From NCBI GenBank assembly GCA_032260385.1, contig JAVVEL010000002.1, forward strand, positions 1-64,000: a stretch of 64,000 bases of DNA, read 5' to 3'. The DNA comes from UBA9300 sp032260385 (lineage in GTDB: Bacteria > Bacteroidota > Bacteroidia > Bacteroidales > VadinHA17). A model generated the notes under the pieces. That model ran no database searches. It saw only the letters and a list, made by a program, of their open reading frames with translations, and was not told the DNA's origin. Position 1 is the first letter of the stretch, and every line of letters starts with the position of its first letter. A program made the translations under genes and the position numbers. Of this stretch, positions 50,681 to 58,766 are shown piece by piece.

Positions 50681-50774
50681 TCAGCCTTAGCCTCAGCTTC
50701 AGCCTTAGCCTCAGCTTCAGACTTAGCCTTAGCTTAAGCCTTAGCCAGCCTCAGCCTCAGCCTCAGCTTCAGCC
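50681..50774. repeat. Hexanucleotide repeat tract
   Basis: About fifteen degenerate 6-base units on the plus strand (ccttag, cctcag, cttcag and variants) run for 94 bases without spacers; one unit is shortened to ccag. The tract extends into the last codons of the oxidoreductase gene ending at 50769, and lies between it and the TM1266-like gene. Too regular to be random. Confidence 0.85.
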
Positions 50775-51890
50775 AATCCTGTATATAACCCCCCTTTCTT
50801 TGAGATAGCCAAGGATAAATTTCAGATGCCCTTCTGTTTTGCCTATATATTCGGGAGGGTTGATCCCGGGTGCTTCGTACATACCTTCCATTATCAGGTT
50901 TGCCACGGCTGTTGCTGTGTAACCTGTTGTCCTGGCCATGGAGGTGATATTGTTTTCACGGTCGTAGCGGTCAAAAAGATCATACCTGTATTTGTATTTT
51001 TCACCGCTGTCCCTGCCTTCAATAATAATCCTCATCACCGTGAATTCTTCTTCTCCTTCCTTCAATTGCCATTGTGGAAACATCAGACGGGAGGTGAGGT
51101 CAATGGGCCTTATCTTCCTGCCACCTACATCCACCTCATCATAGCTGAAAAAGCCGGCTTCCCTGAGCATCCGGAGGTAGTCAATTGTACCGGGATACCT
51201 CAGTGTTTTTTCTATCATGTTAGCTACCGGGATTGTTTTCAGAAGACTTCTCAGTCCGTCCGAATTCCAGGCCTCGAGGGTACCAATCTCATCAAATTCA
51301 ATATATTCGGGTTCCGAGAGAGCTTCCCTCACCACAATTTCACCATTCAGCATATACCTTGCAGGGCGTGTGTATTCTTCAATAACATCAATGGGTGAGA
51401 AAACGGCTTTATATTGCCATGGCCATTCCCTCCTGAAAGGCAGCCCGCCAACATAGCACTCATATCTTTCAATATTCATTTTTGCATGGTGATGCCCGAG
51501 GATGATATTACCCATGCCGGGGGACACACCGCAGTCAGTGACAACAGTCACTCCCTTGTTTTTGGCCAGCCTGTCCAGGCCGAAGGGATCTTCCGGGAAG
51601 AAGGATATATCAACCATATCTTTCCCGGCCTCAATTGTATCCCTGACCGATTTATATCCCATATGTCCCGGCAGGGCTCCTATTACAAGGTCGTAGCCGC
51701 GAACTAGGTCTTTTATTATTGATGAATCTGAAAGGTCAGCCGTAACGGCTTTTACGTTATCCAGGCCTTTGAGACCGTTAATATTATCTGAAGAGATATC
51801 AACAGCCGTAACAAGGTAATCCTTGCAAAGGTCTTTTACTATTGCTGAGCCAACGAGGCCGGTTCCAAGTACTATAATTTTATTTTTCAT
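50769..51890 (-). CDS. Saccharopine dehydrogenase family oxidoreductase
   Basis: 373 aa. The Rossmann motif IIVLGTGLVGSAIV and the segments VIGALPGHMGYKSV, DCGVSPGMGNI and TTGYTATAVANLIMEG match the saccharopine/lysine dehydrogenase family. The fold suggests NAD(P)-dependent turnover of a lysine-derived or similar amino acid. No partner gene for lysine catabolism is near; it lies between the TM1266-like gene and hydE, both hydrogenase genes. The stop at 50769-50771 sits inside the hexamer repeat. The dispersed repeat copy B begins 10 bases upstream of its start. Confidence 0.87.
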   Translation of the reverse strand: MKNKIIVLGTGLVGSAIVKDLCKDYLVTAVDISSDNINGLKGLDNVKAVTADLSDSSIIKDLVRGYDLVIGALPGHMGYKSVRDTIEAGKDMVDISFFPEDPFGLDRLAKNKGVTVVTDCGVSPGMGNIILGHHHAKMNIERYECYVGGLPFRREWPWQYKAVFSPIDVIEEYTRPARYMLNGEIVVREALSEPEYIEFDEIGTLEAWNSDGLRSLLKTIPVANMIEKTLRYPGTIDYLRMLREAGFFSYDEVDVGGRKIRPIDLTSRLMFPQWQLKEGEEEFTVMRIIIEGRDSGEKYKYRYDLFDRYDRENNITSMARTTGYTATAVANLIMEGMYEAPGINPPEYIGKTEGHLKFILGYLKERGVIYRIG

Positions 51891-51899
51891 TAGTTTGAG

Positions 51900-51949
51900 A
51901 TGTTAAAATTACTTCGTGAGCTCGCAAGCTCGGTTCATGGTCGTTTCAT
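51900..51949. repeat. 50-base dispersed repeat, copy B
   Basis: 48 of 50 bases match copy A at 32564-32613, with the same GAGCT-CGCA-AGCTC hairpin. It lies directly upstream of the start of the leftward saccharopine dehydrogenase-like gene and downstream of hydE. Confidence 0.8.
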
Positions 51950-51983
51950 CCTTCAGGATTAATTTATTTTTATTCAGGGGAAT

Positions 51984-53099
51984 TCATTTACCTTCTTCTT
52001 TCTGCCTGCGCAAATAATGTAGTGAATCACCCCATTCACCATAGCCCGGCTCCGCGTTAACCTCCCTCAGTCCCATCGTCAGGTTTTTAATAAAATCATC
52101 CAGTGAGTCACCTGTGAGCGGTTTGTTTTCATAGAGATAATAATCGTCGCGGTAGAGGCCCGGGGTTATATTGGGCATTATAACATTTGCACCTATGCTG
52201 ACAGCTTTTTCCCTGCCCTTTGGATCTATTGCCTGCAGGGCTGTGGATGCAGCTATATTGATGTCTTTCATAAGTACCCGTAACACTGCTATCATCTTCA
52301 GGGAAAGATCGAAGCGGTCTGCAAGGGGGAGAAGCTCATCCTTATATTTTGCCAGCGGTGTACCGGAGTGCTCAATGTAAGGGCCCATACCGACCATATC
52401 GATATCAAATTTTTTCATAAAGAGAAGGTCGGCTGCAAGATCTTCATAGGTCTGGAAGGGCAGGCCTATCATCACACCTGTGCCCGCATGGTACCTGAGC
52501 CTCTTTAAGGTGTGGAGACATTCCAGCCTCCTGTGATAACTGTGCAGTTCATCATCCGGGTGCAGCTTTGCATATAGCCCGGGATTGGATGCTTCAATAC
52601 GGAGCAGGTACCTGTGAGCACCTGCTTCATACCATTCGCGGTAAACTTCCTCGCTCTGTTCTCCCAGGGAAAGTGTAATACCCAGCCTGCCATCCGAAAG
52701 GTCCTTTATTGATTTCAGCAGGCGTGTTACCCTGAATGTAAAAGATGGATTACTCCTCTCACCCGACTGTAAAACTATCGACCCGAAATTATTTTCAAAT
52801 GCATAACGGGCAGCGTCCAGTACTTCTTTGTCGCTAAGGGTATATCTTTTGAATTTTTTATTATCCCTGCGAATGCCGCAATAGAGGCAATTCTTTTCAC
52901 AGACATTTGATAATTCTATTAATCCCCTGAAATAAACCTTATTGCCGGAATATTTATGCTTTAAGCGGGCTGACTCCCTGAAAAGTTCATCCCTGTCATC
53001 CCCTTCGGTCCTGAGCAGTCTTATTATTTTATCCGCATCAAACTTTTTACCCTTCAATATGTCTTTTATCATGCTTCTCATTCTCTTTATTGGGATCAC
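51984..53099 (-). CDS. hydE: [FeFe]-hydrogenase maturase HydE
   Basis: 371 aa from a GTG at 53099; ATG codons at 53081 and 53072 in frame would shorten it slightly and may be the true start. Radical SAM motif CEKNCLYCGI (CxxxCxxC), with family segments RYTLSDKEVLDAARYAF and VLQSGERS. It helps build the dithiolate bridge of the H-cluster. Note that hydF, the scaffold gene, was not found in the window. The gene is on the opposite strand to hydG, separated by an unrelated oxidoreductase gene. Confidence 0.95.
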   Translation of the reverse strand: MIPIKRMRSMIKDILKGKKFDADKIIRLLRTEGDDRDELFRESARLKHKYSGNKVYFRGLIELSNVCEKNCLYCGIRRDNKKFKRYTLSDKEVLDAARYAFENNFGSIVLQSGERSNPSFTFRVTRLLKSIKDLSDGRLGITLSLGEQSEEVYREWYEAGAHRYLLRIEASNPGLYAKLHPDDELHSYHRRLECLHTLKRLRYHAGTGVMIGLPFQTYEDLAADLLFMKKFDIDMVGMGPYIEHSGTPLAKYKDELLPLADRFDLSLKMIAVLRVLMKDINIAASTALQAIDPKGREKAVSIGANVIMPNITPGLYRDDYYLYENKPLTGDSLDDFIKNLTMGLREVNAEPGYGEWGDSLHYLRRQKEEGK

Positions 53100-53301
53100 A
53101 AATATAGTAAGAAAGGATGATATAATAAGTCAAAAGTTTATACCACAATTCACTGTTTGTCCTGGTTCGACTCCCGTGCTGAGAACATTGATAAGAGCTT
53201 CAAATAAGTCCTCCTGAATATGTTAAGGGAGGCCGCCTGGTTAACAGGGTTTGATGGCATCAGCTTATTCACTAAATTTGCTCATAAACAAGCAAAGTAC
53301 A

Positions 53302-53748
53302 ATGGATAAGGAAAGCATTACAAAAGAAGCCATAGATAGATTCAGGTCGGGTTTTAATTGTTCGCAATCGGTCCTGGCTTCCCTTGCAGGTGAACTTGCT
53401 ACAGATGTGTCATTTCTTGAAAGGGTGTCATCCGGTTTTGGTGGCGGCATGGGACATATGCAGGCTACATGCGGTGCAGTTACGGGCAGCTTCATGGCAA
53501 TAAGCCTGTATTGCTGCAATAAGTATGCTGATAATGACCGCCGGACAACAGAAGCATACGGGATGATAAAGAAATTCGATGCTGAGTTTAAGGAATTACA
53601 CCGTACAACAATATGTAAGGACCTTATTAAATATGAACTCGATTCAGAGGAAGAACACCGGAAGCTGGTCGATAATAATGTTTTTGAGCTGGTCTGTGAA
53701 AAATGTATCGCTGATTCAGTTGATATACTAAGTCGTTTAATAGATTAA
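53302..53748 (+). CDS. C_GCAxxG_C_C family protein
   Basis: 148 aa from the ATG at 53302 (MDKESITKEA); an ATG at 53251 in frame would add 17 unlike residues. Conserved cysteines: FNCSQSV near the N-terminus, TCGAVTG (the family GCAxxG-type box, here CGAVTG), YCCNK and CEKC near the end. The family is thought to bind a metal or Fe-S cluster through these cysteines, but its function is unknown. It precedes the molybdate-binding-like gene by 18 bases. Confidence 0.8.
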   Translation: MDKESITKEAIDRFRSGFNCSQSVLASLAGELATDVSFLERVSSGFGGGMGHMQATCGAVTGSFMAISLYCCNKYADNDRRTTEAYGMIKKFDAEFKELHRTTICKDLIKYELDSEEEHRKLVDNNVFELVCEKCIADSVDILSRLID

Positions 53749-53766
53749 TAACCAGTAATATATAAT

Positions 53767-53979
53767 ATGATGAAGATTAGTGCTAGAAATGTTTTAAAGG
53801 GAAAAATCCTTTCTTATGAAATAGGAGCCGTAAATGTTGAAGTGGTCATTGAGATAAGGCCCGGGCTCGAGATTACCTCGGTTATCACCAAAAACTCATT
53901 TGAAAAACTGGGGCTCGAAGAGGGCAGTGAGGCCTATGCTATAATCAAAGGATCAAATGTTATGATTGGTGTGGATTAA
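53767..53979 (+). CDS. Molybdopterin/molybdate-binding protein (TOBE/Mop domain)
   Basis: 70 aa. The whole protein is a single Mop/TOBE domain: SARNVLKGKILSYEIGAVN, the conserved VNVEVVI and the C-terminal EAYAIIKGSNVMIGVD. Such proteins bind molybdate or tungstate as oligomers, storing or buffering the metal. The first Met may be at 53767 or 53770. It shares a short gap with the C_GCAxxG_C_C gene, suggesting cotranscription. Confidence 0.87.
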   Translation: MMKISARNVLKGKILSYEIGAVNVEVVIEIRPGLEITSVITKNSFEKLGLEEGSEAYAIIKGSNVMIGVD

Positions 53980-54080
53980 ATTATCCGCCAGGTCGGCAAT
54001 AATAATTATCATTGCATGATTTGTTTGAATTTTATACATTGGCCATCAGTTCAAACCATTTGCTGACTAAGAATAACACT

Positions 54081-56141
54081 ATGATTAATAATTACTTACT
54101 AAACCCCCGTAGTATTGTCGTTGTAGGGGGATCGGATAATTTGTCCAAGCCGGGAGGAAAGGTCCTGAAAAACATCATTGATGGTGACTTTAAAGGAGAG
54201 CTCTATGTAATAAACCCCGGTTCAGTCATGGTCCAGGGCCTTAAATCCTACAGCAGCCCCTCGGACATTCCCAAAACAGACCTGGCAATTATTGCGGTGG
54301 CCGCGAAGTATTGCAAACAGACGGTTGAAATACTGGCACATCAGAAGGATACAAAGGCCTTTATTATTCTCTCGGCCGGCTTTGCGGAGGAGGATGAAGA
54401 AGGGGCCAGGCTGGAGAAGGAGATAGTCGATATTATCGATTCGACAGGAGGCTGCCTGATAGGCCCGAATTGCATAGGGGTGCTGACCCGTGCCTACAAT
54501 GGTGTTTTCACGGAGCCCATTCCACCGCTTGACCCGCAGGGCGTGGACCTGGTTTCGGGTTCAGGTGCCACGGCCGTATTCATAAAGGAATCGACTATGC
54601 CCAACGGCATCCGCTATTCAAGTGTGTTTTCCGTTGGAAACAGTGCACAGCTGGGTGTTGAAGATTTGTTGAAGTACCTCGACGAAACTTATGAGCATGG
54701 CAGGAGTGCCCCGGTGAAACTCTTATATATTGAAAATATAAGCAAGCCCGAGATGCTTCTCAGGCATGCCTCATCACTTATTGGCAAGGGATGCAGGATA
54801 GCGGCTATTAAGGCCGGCTCATCCGAGGCAGGAAGCAGGGCCGCATCGTCGCACACCGGTGCCATGGCCAGTCCTGATGTGGCAGTGGATGCACTGTTCA
54901 GGAAAGCAGGGATAATAAGATGCTACGGGCGTCACGAACTGGCAGCGGTGGCGGCAGTTCTCTTAAGTCCCCTGCCGTCAGGAAAAAATATGGCTATAGT
55001 CACACATGCCGGTGGACCCGCAGTAATGATGACCGATGCACTTTCAAAGGAAGGAATGGAGATTCCACAGCTCAAAGGGGAAAAGGCCGATGCCCTGCTG
55101 GAAAAGCTCTTCCCGGGCTCATCAGTGGCCAACCCTGTTGATTTTCTTGCCACGGGGACAGCCGGACAGCTGGATGCGATACTAGATGCATGTGAGAATG
55201 ACTTCGGCGGTATTGACGCGGTGGCAGTCATCTTTGGCAGCCCCGGTCTGTTTGACGTAGATGAGGTATATGATGTTCTGCATGACCGGATGCGTTCGGG
55301 CAAGAAACCTGTTTACCCGGTGCTTCCTTCATTGATAAATGCGGGAAAAGCAATAAAAGCATTCATAGAAAAGGGAAATGTCAATTTCCCTGATGAAGTG
55401 GTTTTTGCACAGGCTCTTGGCAAAGTAATGAATACACCTTTTTACGGGGATGATATACACGACAAAGCGGAAATAAAGATTGATATAATAAGAGAAGTTA
55501 TAGCCAGGAGCAGTGATGCCTACCTGGAGCCTGAAGATGTGAGCCTCTTACTCGATGCAGCCGGCATAGACAGGGTTGAAGAAGCTATTGTCTCAGGTGA
55601 GGAGGAAGCGGCAGAAAAATCAACAGAGCTGGGTTTTCCGCTGGTTATGAAGGTAGTAGGCCCCGTCCATAAGTCTGATGTGGGAGGTGTGGTTCTCGGT
55701 GTGGACAGCAGGGAAAAAGCACTTGCTGAATTCAGACGCCTGATGAAGATCGAAGGGGCGAAAGCAGTGCTTATGCAACCCATGATAAACGGGCAGGAGT
55801 TATTTGCAGGGGCAATAAGGGAAGGTCAGTTCGGGCACCTGCTGATGGCCGGTCTTGGTGGTATATTCATAGAGGTATTAAAGGACGTAAACAGTGCCCT
55901 TGTCCCGCTGGGAAGGAGGGAGGCTGAAGATATGATAAAAAGGCTGAAAGGTTTTAAAATGCTAGAGGGTACAAGAGGCCGTAAGGGAGTCAATGTTAAA
56001 GGATTTGCAGATGTTCTTATACGTCTTTCCACTCTTCTCGAAGCAGCACCTGAAATAGCCGAGATCGACCTTAATCCCCTTATGGGAAACCCTGAAACAG
56101 TTAAAGCAGTTGATACAAGGATAAGGATAGAGCAATTATGA
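54081..56141 (+). CDS. ADP-forming acetate/acyl-CoA synthetase (fused alpha-beta)
   Basis: 686 aa from the ATG at 54081 (MINNYLLNPRSIVVVGGSDN); a TTG at 54012 in frame adds 23 residues with no family match. The alpha part (about 1-450) has the CoA-binding SIVVVGGSD, the succinyl-CoA-ligase-like fold and the phospho-His loop SSHTGAMASPD. The beta part (about 460-686) is an ATP-grasp domain (GFPLVMKVVGPVHKSDVGGVVLG as pattern). Converts acyl-CoA, ADP and Pi to acid, CoA and ATP, the ATP-yielding last step of amino-acid and pyruvate fermentation. Pairs functionally with the 2-oxoacid oxidoreductase downstream. Confidence 0.92.
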   Translation: MINNYLLNPRSIVVVGGSDNLSKPGGKVLKNIIDGDFKGELYVINPGSVMVQGLKSYSSPSDIPKTDLAIIAVAAKYCKQTVEILAHQKDTKAFIILSAGFAEEDEEGARLEKEIVDIIDSTGGCLIGPNCIGVLTRAYNGVFTEPIPPLDPQGVDLVSGSGATAVFIKESTMPNGIRYSSVFSVGNSAQLGVEDLLKYLDETYEHGRSAPVKLLYIENISKPEMLLRHASSLIGKGCRIAAIKAGSSEAGSRAASSHTGAMASPDVAVDALFRKAGIIRCYGRHELAAVAAVLLSPLPSGKNMAIVTHAGGPAVMMTDALSKEGMEIPQLKGEKADALLEKLFPGSSVANPVDFLATGTAGQLDAILDACENDFGGIDAVAVIFGSPGLFDVDEVYDVLHDRMRSGKKPVYPVLPSLINAGKAIKAFIEKGNVNFPDEVVFAQALGKVMNTPFYGDDIHDKAEIKIDIIREVIARSSDAYLEPEDVSLLLDAAGIDRVEEAIVSGEEEAAEKSTELGFPLVMKVVGPVHKSDVGGVVLGVDSREKALAEFRRLMKIEGAKAVLMQPMINGQELFAGAIREGQFGHLLMAGLGGIFIEVLKDVNSALVPLGRREAEDMIKRLKGFKMLEGTRGRKGVNVKGFADVLIRLSTLLEAAPEIAEIDLNPLMGNPETVKAVDTRIRIEQL

Positions 56142-56185
56142 ATTCTGAACAGAGCAGGTCGAGTATCCCGGGTACCAGGGATGCG

Positions 56186-56217
56186 AGGCCTTTGAGCTCG
56201 CTGAGGGCCGAAGGCCT
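56186..56217. repeat. GC-rich intergenic hairpin
   Basis: Perfect 7-base arms AGGCCTT (56186-56192) and AAGGCCT (56211-56217) in the 100-base gap between two genes. No T-run follows, so it is not a clear terminator. Confidence 0.35.
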
Positions 56218-56241
56218 GAGGCAATTACACATTATAAATTT

Positions 56242-56937
56242 ATGAAGAAGGCTGATATATATATTGTTTTATTCCTGGCATTAATTTTCACTCCTTTCAT
56301 TATGAGTGGGACCTTATATAATTTTTATGACTGGTTTTACTCGGCATATCCATTCCTGACAAGTTTTATAAAGTTTGCCATACTCGCTACCACGGGTGAG
56401 TTAATCGGACTGAGAATAAAGACCGGACGTTATATTGCTCCAGGCTTCGGAATACTGCCGCGTGCCCTGGTGTGGGGGATACTAGGAATGACCATCCAGG
56501 CAGCTTTTATAATCTTTGCCCGGGGGGTCCCGATACTCCTGGAGTTTACAGGATTGAAAGGTTCCATAGATGCTATGGAGGGTTCACTGAATGCAGGTAA
56601 ACTTGGAGTGGCTTTCAGCATCAGCTTCCTGTTAAATATCTTTTATGCCCCGGTTTTAATGACCGTGCACAAGATCACGGATTCGCACATTGAAATGACC
56701 GGAGGAACAATGCGGGGCTTCTTTACAAAAATAAAGGTGAGCCAGATATTAAAGCAAATAGACTGGGATACTCATTTTGGATTTGTACTGAAAAAAACCA
56801 TAATCTTTTTCTGGATACCCGCACAGACATTAAATTTCCTGATGCCCGAACAGTTCAGGGTACTTATAGCAGCAGTCTACGGCATTATACTTGGCGTGAT
56901 ACTTGCTTTTGCGGCCATATCCAAACCTGATGTTTAA
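56242..56937 (+). CDS. Membrane protein, possibly Mpv17/PMP22-like
   Basis: 231 aa with about six hydrophobic segments and no signal peptide. The C-terminal part (IIFFWIPAQTLNFLMPEQFRV) loosely resembles the W..WP..N..VP..R pattern of Mpv17/PMP22 proteins, which is the only family clue, and I hold it weakly. Inner-membrane location is likely. No operon partner: 100 bases after the synthetase gene and 239 before the aminotransferase gene. Confidence 0.55.
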   Translation: MKKADIYIVLFLALIFTPFIMSGTLYNFYDWFYSAYPFLTSFIKFAILATTGELIGLRIKTGRYIAPGFGILPRALVWGILGMTIQAAFIIFARGVPILLEFTGLKGSIDAMEGSLNAGKLGVAFSISFLLNIFYAPVLMTVHKITDSHIEMTGGTMRGFFTKIKVSQILKQIDWDTHFGFVLKKTIIFFWIPAQTLNFLMPEQFRVLIAAVYGIILGVILAFAAISKPDV

Positions 56938-57116
56938 CATGTTTTAAATTGAGTATGGAATTTGTATATTTAAGCTCCCAATGAGTTGAGTATGCTTATG
57001 AGTTGTGTTTTACTGAAAAAAAACGATAGTAATGATATGCGATTGTTATTGCCTTATATTATTCATATGCTCATGGGTTTAGTTGTATTTGTGATGGAAA
57101 GGGAATAAATATAGTG

Positions 57117-57146
57117 ACAGGGGCGGTTTGAACAGACTGCCCCTGT
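57117..57146 (+). terminator. Strong hairpin in the leader of the aminotransferase-oxidoreductase operon
   Basis: ACAGGGGC (57117-57124) and GCCCCTGT (57139-57146) pair perfectly, with further G-U and Watson-Crick pairs possible inside, and are followed by TCATTTT. The hairpin lies 30 bases before the aminotransferase start. It may end the upstream transcript or act as an attenuator in a leader; which one cannot be told from sequence. Confidence 0.6.
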
Positions 57147-57176
57147 TCATTTTGAAAATGAGTAAAACTGATATTT

Positions 57177-58490
57177 ATGAGAAATACCCCTATCAATTCT
57201 TCGATAGTTGAAGCCAGGATCAGGGAGAGCGACCTTGACTCACTCGATAATGCTAGTATACGTGAGATTGTTAAGCTGGTAAACCAGATAGAGAAAGAAA
57301 CAGGTGAGAAATACATCAGGATGGAAATGGGAGTCCCGGGCTTACCCTCCCCGCTTGTTGGTATTGAAGCTGAGAAAGCAGCCCTGGATGACGGGGTTAC
57401 ATCAATATATCCAAATATCGAAGGTTTGCCGCAGCTGAAGAATGAGACAGCAAGATTTATCAAATTATTCCTTGATATCGATGTTAATCCCAGTGGCTGT
57501 GTTCCTACTGTGGGCTCACTGATGGGAGGCATGGCAGGCTTCATGGTGGTTAACAGGAACGACAAAACAAGGGAAGGCACTCTCTTTATTGACCCGGGCT
57601 TCCCGGTACAGAAACAGCAGGTAAAGATTCTGGGGCAGGATTACAGGTCATTTGACGTTTACAATTACCGTGGCGAAAAGCTCAGGACAAAACTTGAATC
57701 ATACCTTGAGACAGGCAAAGTGTCAAGCATACTCTATTCAAATCCGAATAACCCTTCATGGATCTGCTTTACCGATGATGAACTGAAAATTATTGGTGAA
57801 CTGGCAACTAAATATGATGTTGTTGTCATTGAAGACCTGGCATATTTTGGTATGGATTTCCGAAATAATTACGGAAGACCCGGTCAGGCTCCTTTCCAGC
57901 CTACCGTTGCCAGATACTGTGACAATTATCTTTTACTCATATCCAGCTCTAAAGCTTTCAGCTATGCCGGCCAGCGCGTTGGGATGCTGGTTATATCCGA
58001 TACACTTTATAGTCGTCGTTTCCCCGATCTAAAAAGGTACTATACAAGCGACCTCTTTGGACATGCCATTGTTTTCGGGGCCTTATATGCACTGTCAGCG
58101 GGCGTAACACATACGGCACAGTACGGACTTTATGCAATGCTTAAGGCAGTTAATAATGGGGAATATAACTATATTGCAGAAGTTAAAGAGTATGGTGAAA
58201 GAGCCAGGATGATAAAACAGATGTTTATAGCAAACGGCTTTAATATAGTATATGATACCGACATTGACAGACCTATAGCCGATGGTTTCTATTTTACCAT
58301 TTCCTTTCCGGGCATGAGCAGCGGGGAATTGCTGGAGAACCTTCTTTATTATGGAATAAGCGCGATAACACTGAATATTACCGGGAGTGATAAGAAAGAG
58401 GGACTTAGAGCATGTGTATCACAGATACCCAATACCATGTTTCCCTTACTTGAGACCAGATTACAGAGATTTTATGAAGATTTTAAATAA
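57177..58490 (+). CDS. Class I/II aminotransferase
   Basis: 437 aa PLP enzyme. The PLP-Lys motif is SSSKAFSYAGQRVG; the cofactor Asn and Asp appear in SNPNNPSW and VVIEDLAYFG; the C-terminal Arg region is EGLRACVSQ. This branch is found in anaerobes next to ferredoxin-linked 2-oxoacid oxidoreductases, and here it leads the four-subunit oxidoreductase operon after 26 bases. It likely makes the 2-oxoacids (aromatic or branched chain) that the oxidoreductase decarboxylates. Confidence 0.9.
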   Translation: MRNTPINSSIVEARIRESDLDSLDNASIREIVKLVNQIEKETGEKYIRMEMGVPGLPSPLVGIEAEKAALDDGVTSIYPNIEGLPQLKNETARFIKLFLDIDVNPSGCVPTVGSLMGGMAGFMVVNRNDKTREGTLFIDPGFPVQKQQVKILGQDYRSFDVYNYRGEKLRTKLESYLETGKVSSILYSNPNNPSWICFTDDELKIIGELATKYDVVVIEDLAYFGMDFRNNYGRPGQAPFQPTVARYCDNYLLLISSSKAFSYAGQRVGMLVISDTLYSRRFPDLKRYYTSDLFGHAIVFGALYALSAGVTHTAQYGLYAMLKAVNNGEYNYIAEVKEYGERARMIKQMFIANGFNIVYDTDIDRPIADGFYFTISFPGMSSGELLENLLYYGISAITLNITGSDKKEGLRACVSQIPNTMFPLLETRLQRFYEDFK

Positions 58491-58516
58491 CAGATTAACA
58501 ATTTAATATAAAGAAT

Positions 58517-58741
58517 ATGGCCAAAATAAAAGGATCGATAGTTATCGATATAGAAAAATGCAAAGGTTGTGGTGTATGTGTAACAGCATGTCCCACAGAG
58601 GTTATTGCCCTGGCATCCGAGGTTAACAGCAAGGGCTATAATTATGCGGAAGCTGTAAACATGGATGCATGTACAGGCTGTACAAACTGCGCCGTTGTTT
58701 GTCCTGATGGAGTAATAAGCGTTTACCGTGTAAAGATTTAA
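58517..58741 (+). CDS. 2-oxoacid:ferredoxin oxidoreductase ferredoxin-like (delta) subunit
   Basis: 74 aa with two [4Fe-4S] motifs, CKGCGVCVTACP and CTGCTNCAVVCP. It relays electrons from the TPP centre to free ferredoxin. First of four consecutive subunit genes, 25 bases before the alpha subunit. Confidence 0.93.
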   Translation: MAKIKGSIVIDIEKCKGCGVCVTACPTEVIALASEVNSKGYNYAEAVNMDACTGCTNCAVVCPDGVISVYRVKI

Positions 58742-58766
58742 TTTTATAAAAGCATAAAAATAAAAT

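Noticed and set aside
50681..50774. Repeat tract considered as a CRISPR array.
   Set aside because: Units are six bases, contiguous and without spacers, and no cas gene is near.
53161..53177. cctggttcgactcccgt looks like the T-arm of a tRNA.
   Set aside because: Only three of five stem pairs form, and no acceptor, D or anticodon arms can be built from the flanks on either strand; at most a decayed remnant.
54012..54080. Longer start for the acyl-CoA synthetase.
   Set aside because: TTG start with an extension not seen in the family; the conserved N-terminus begins at 54081.
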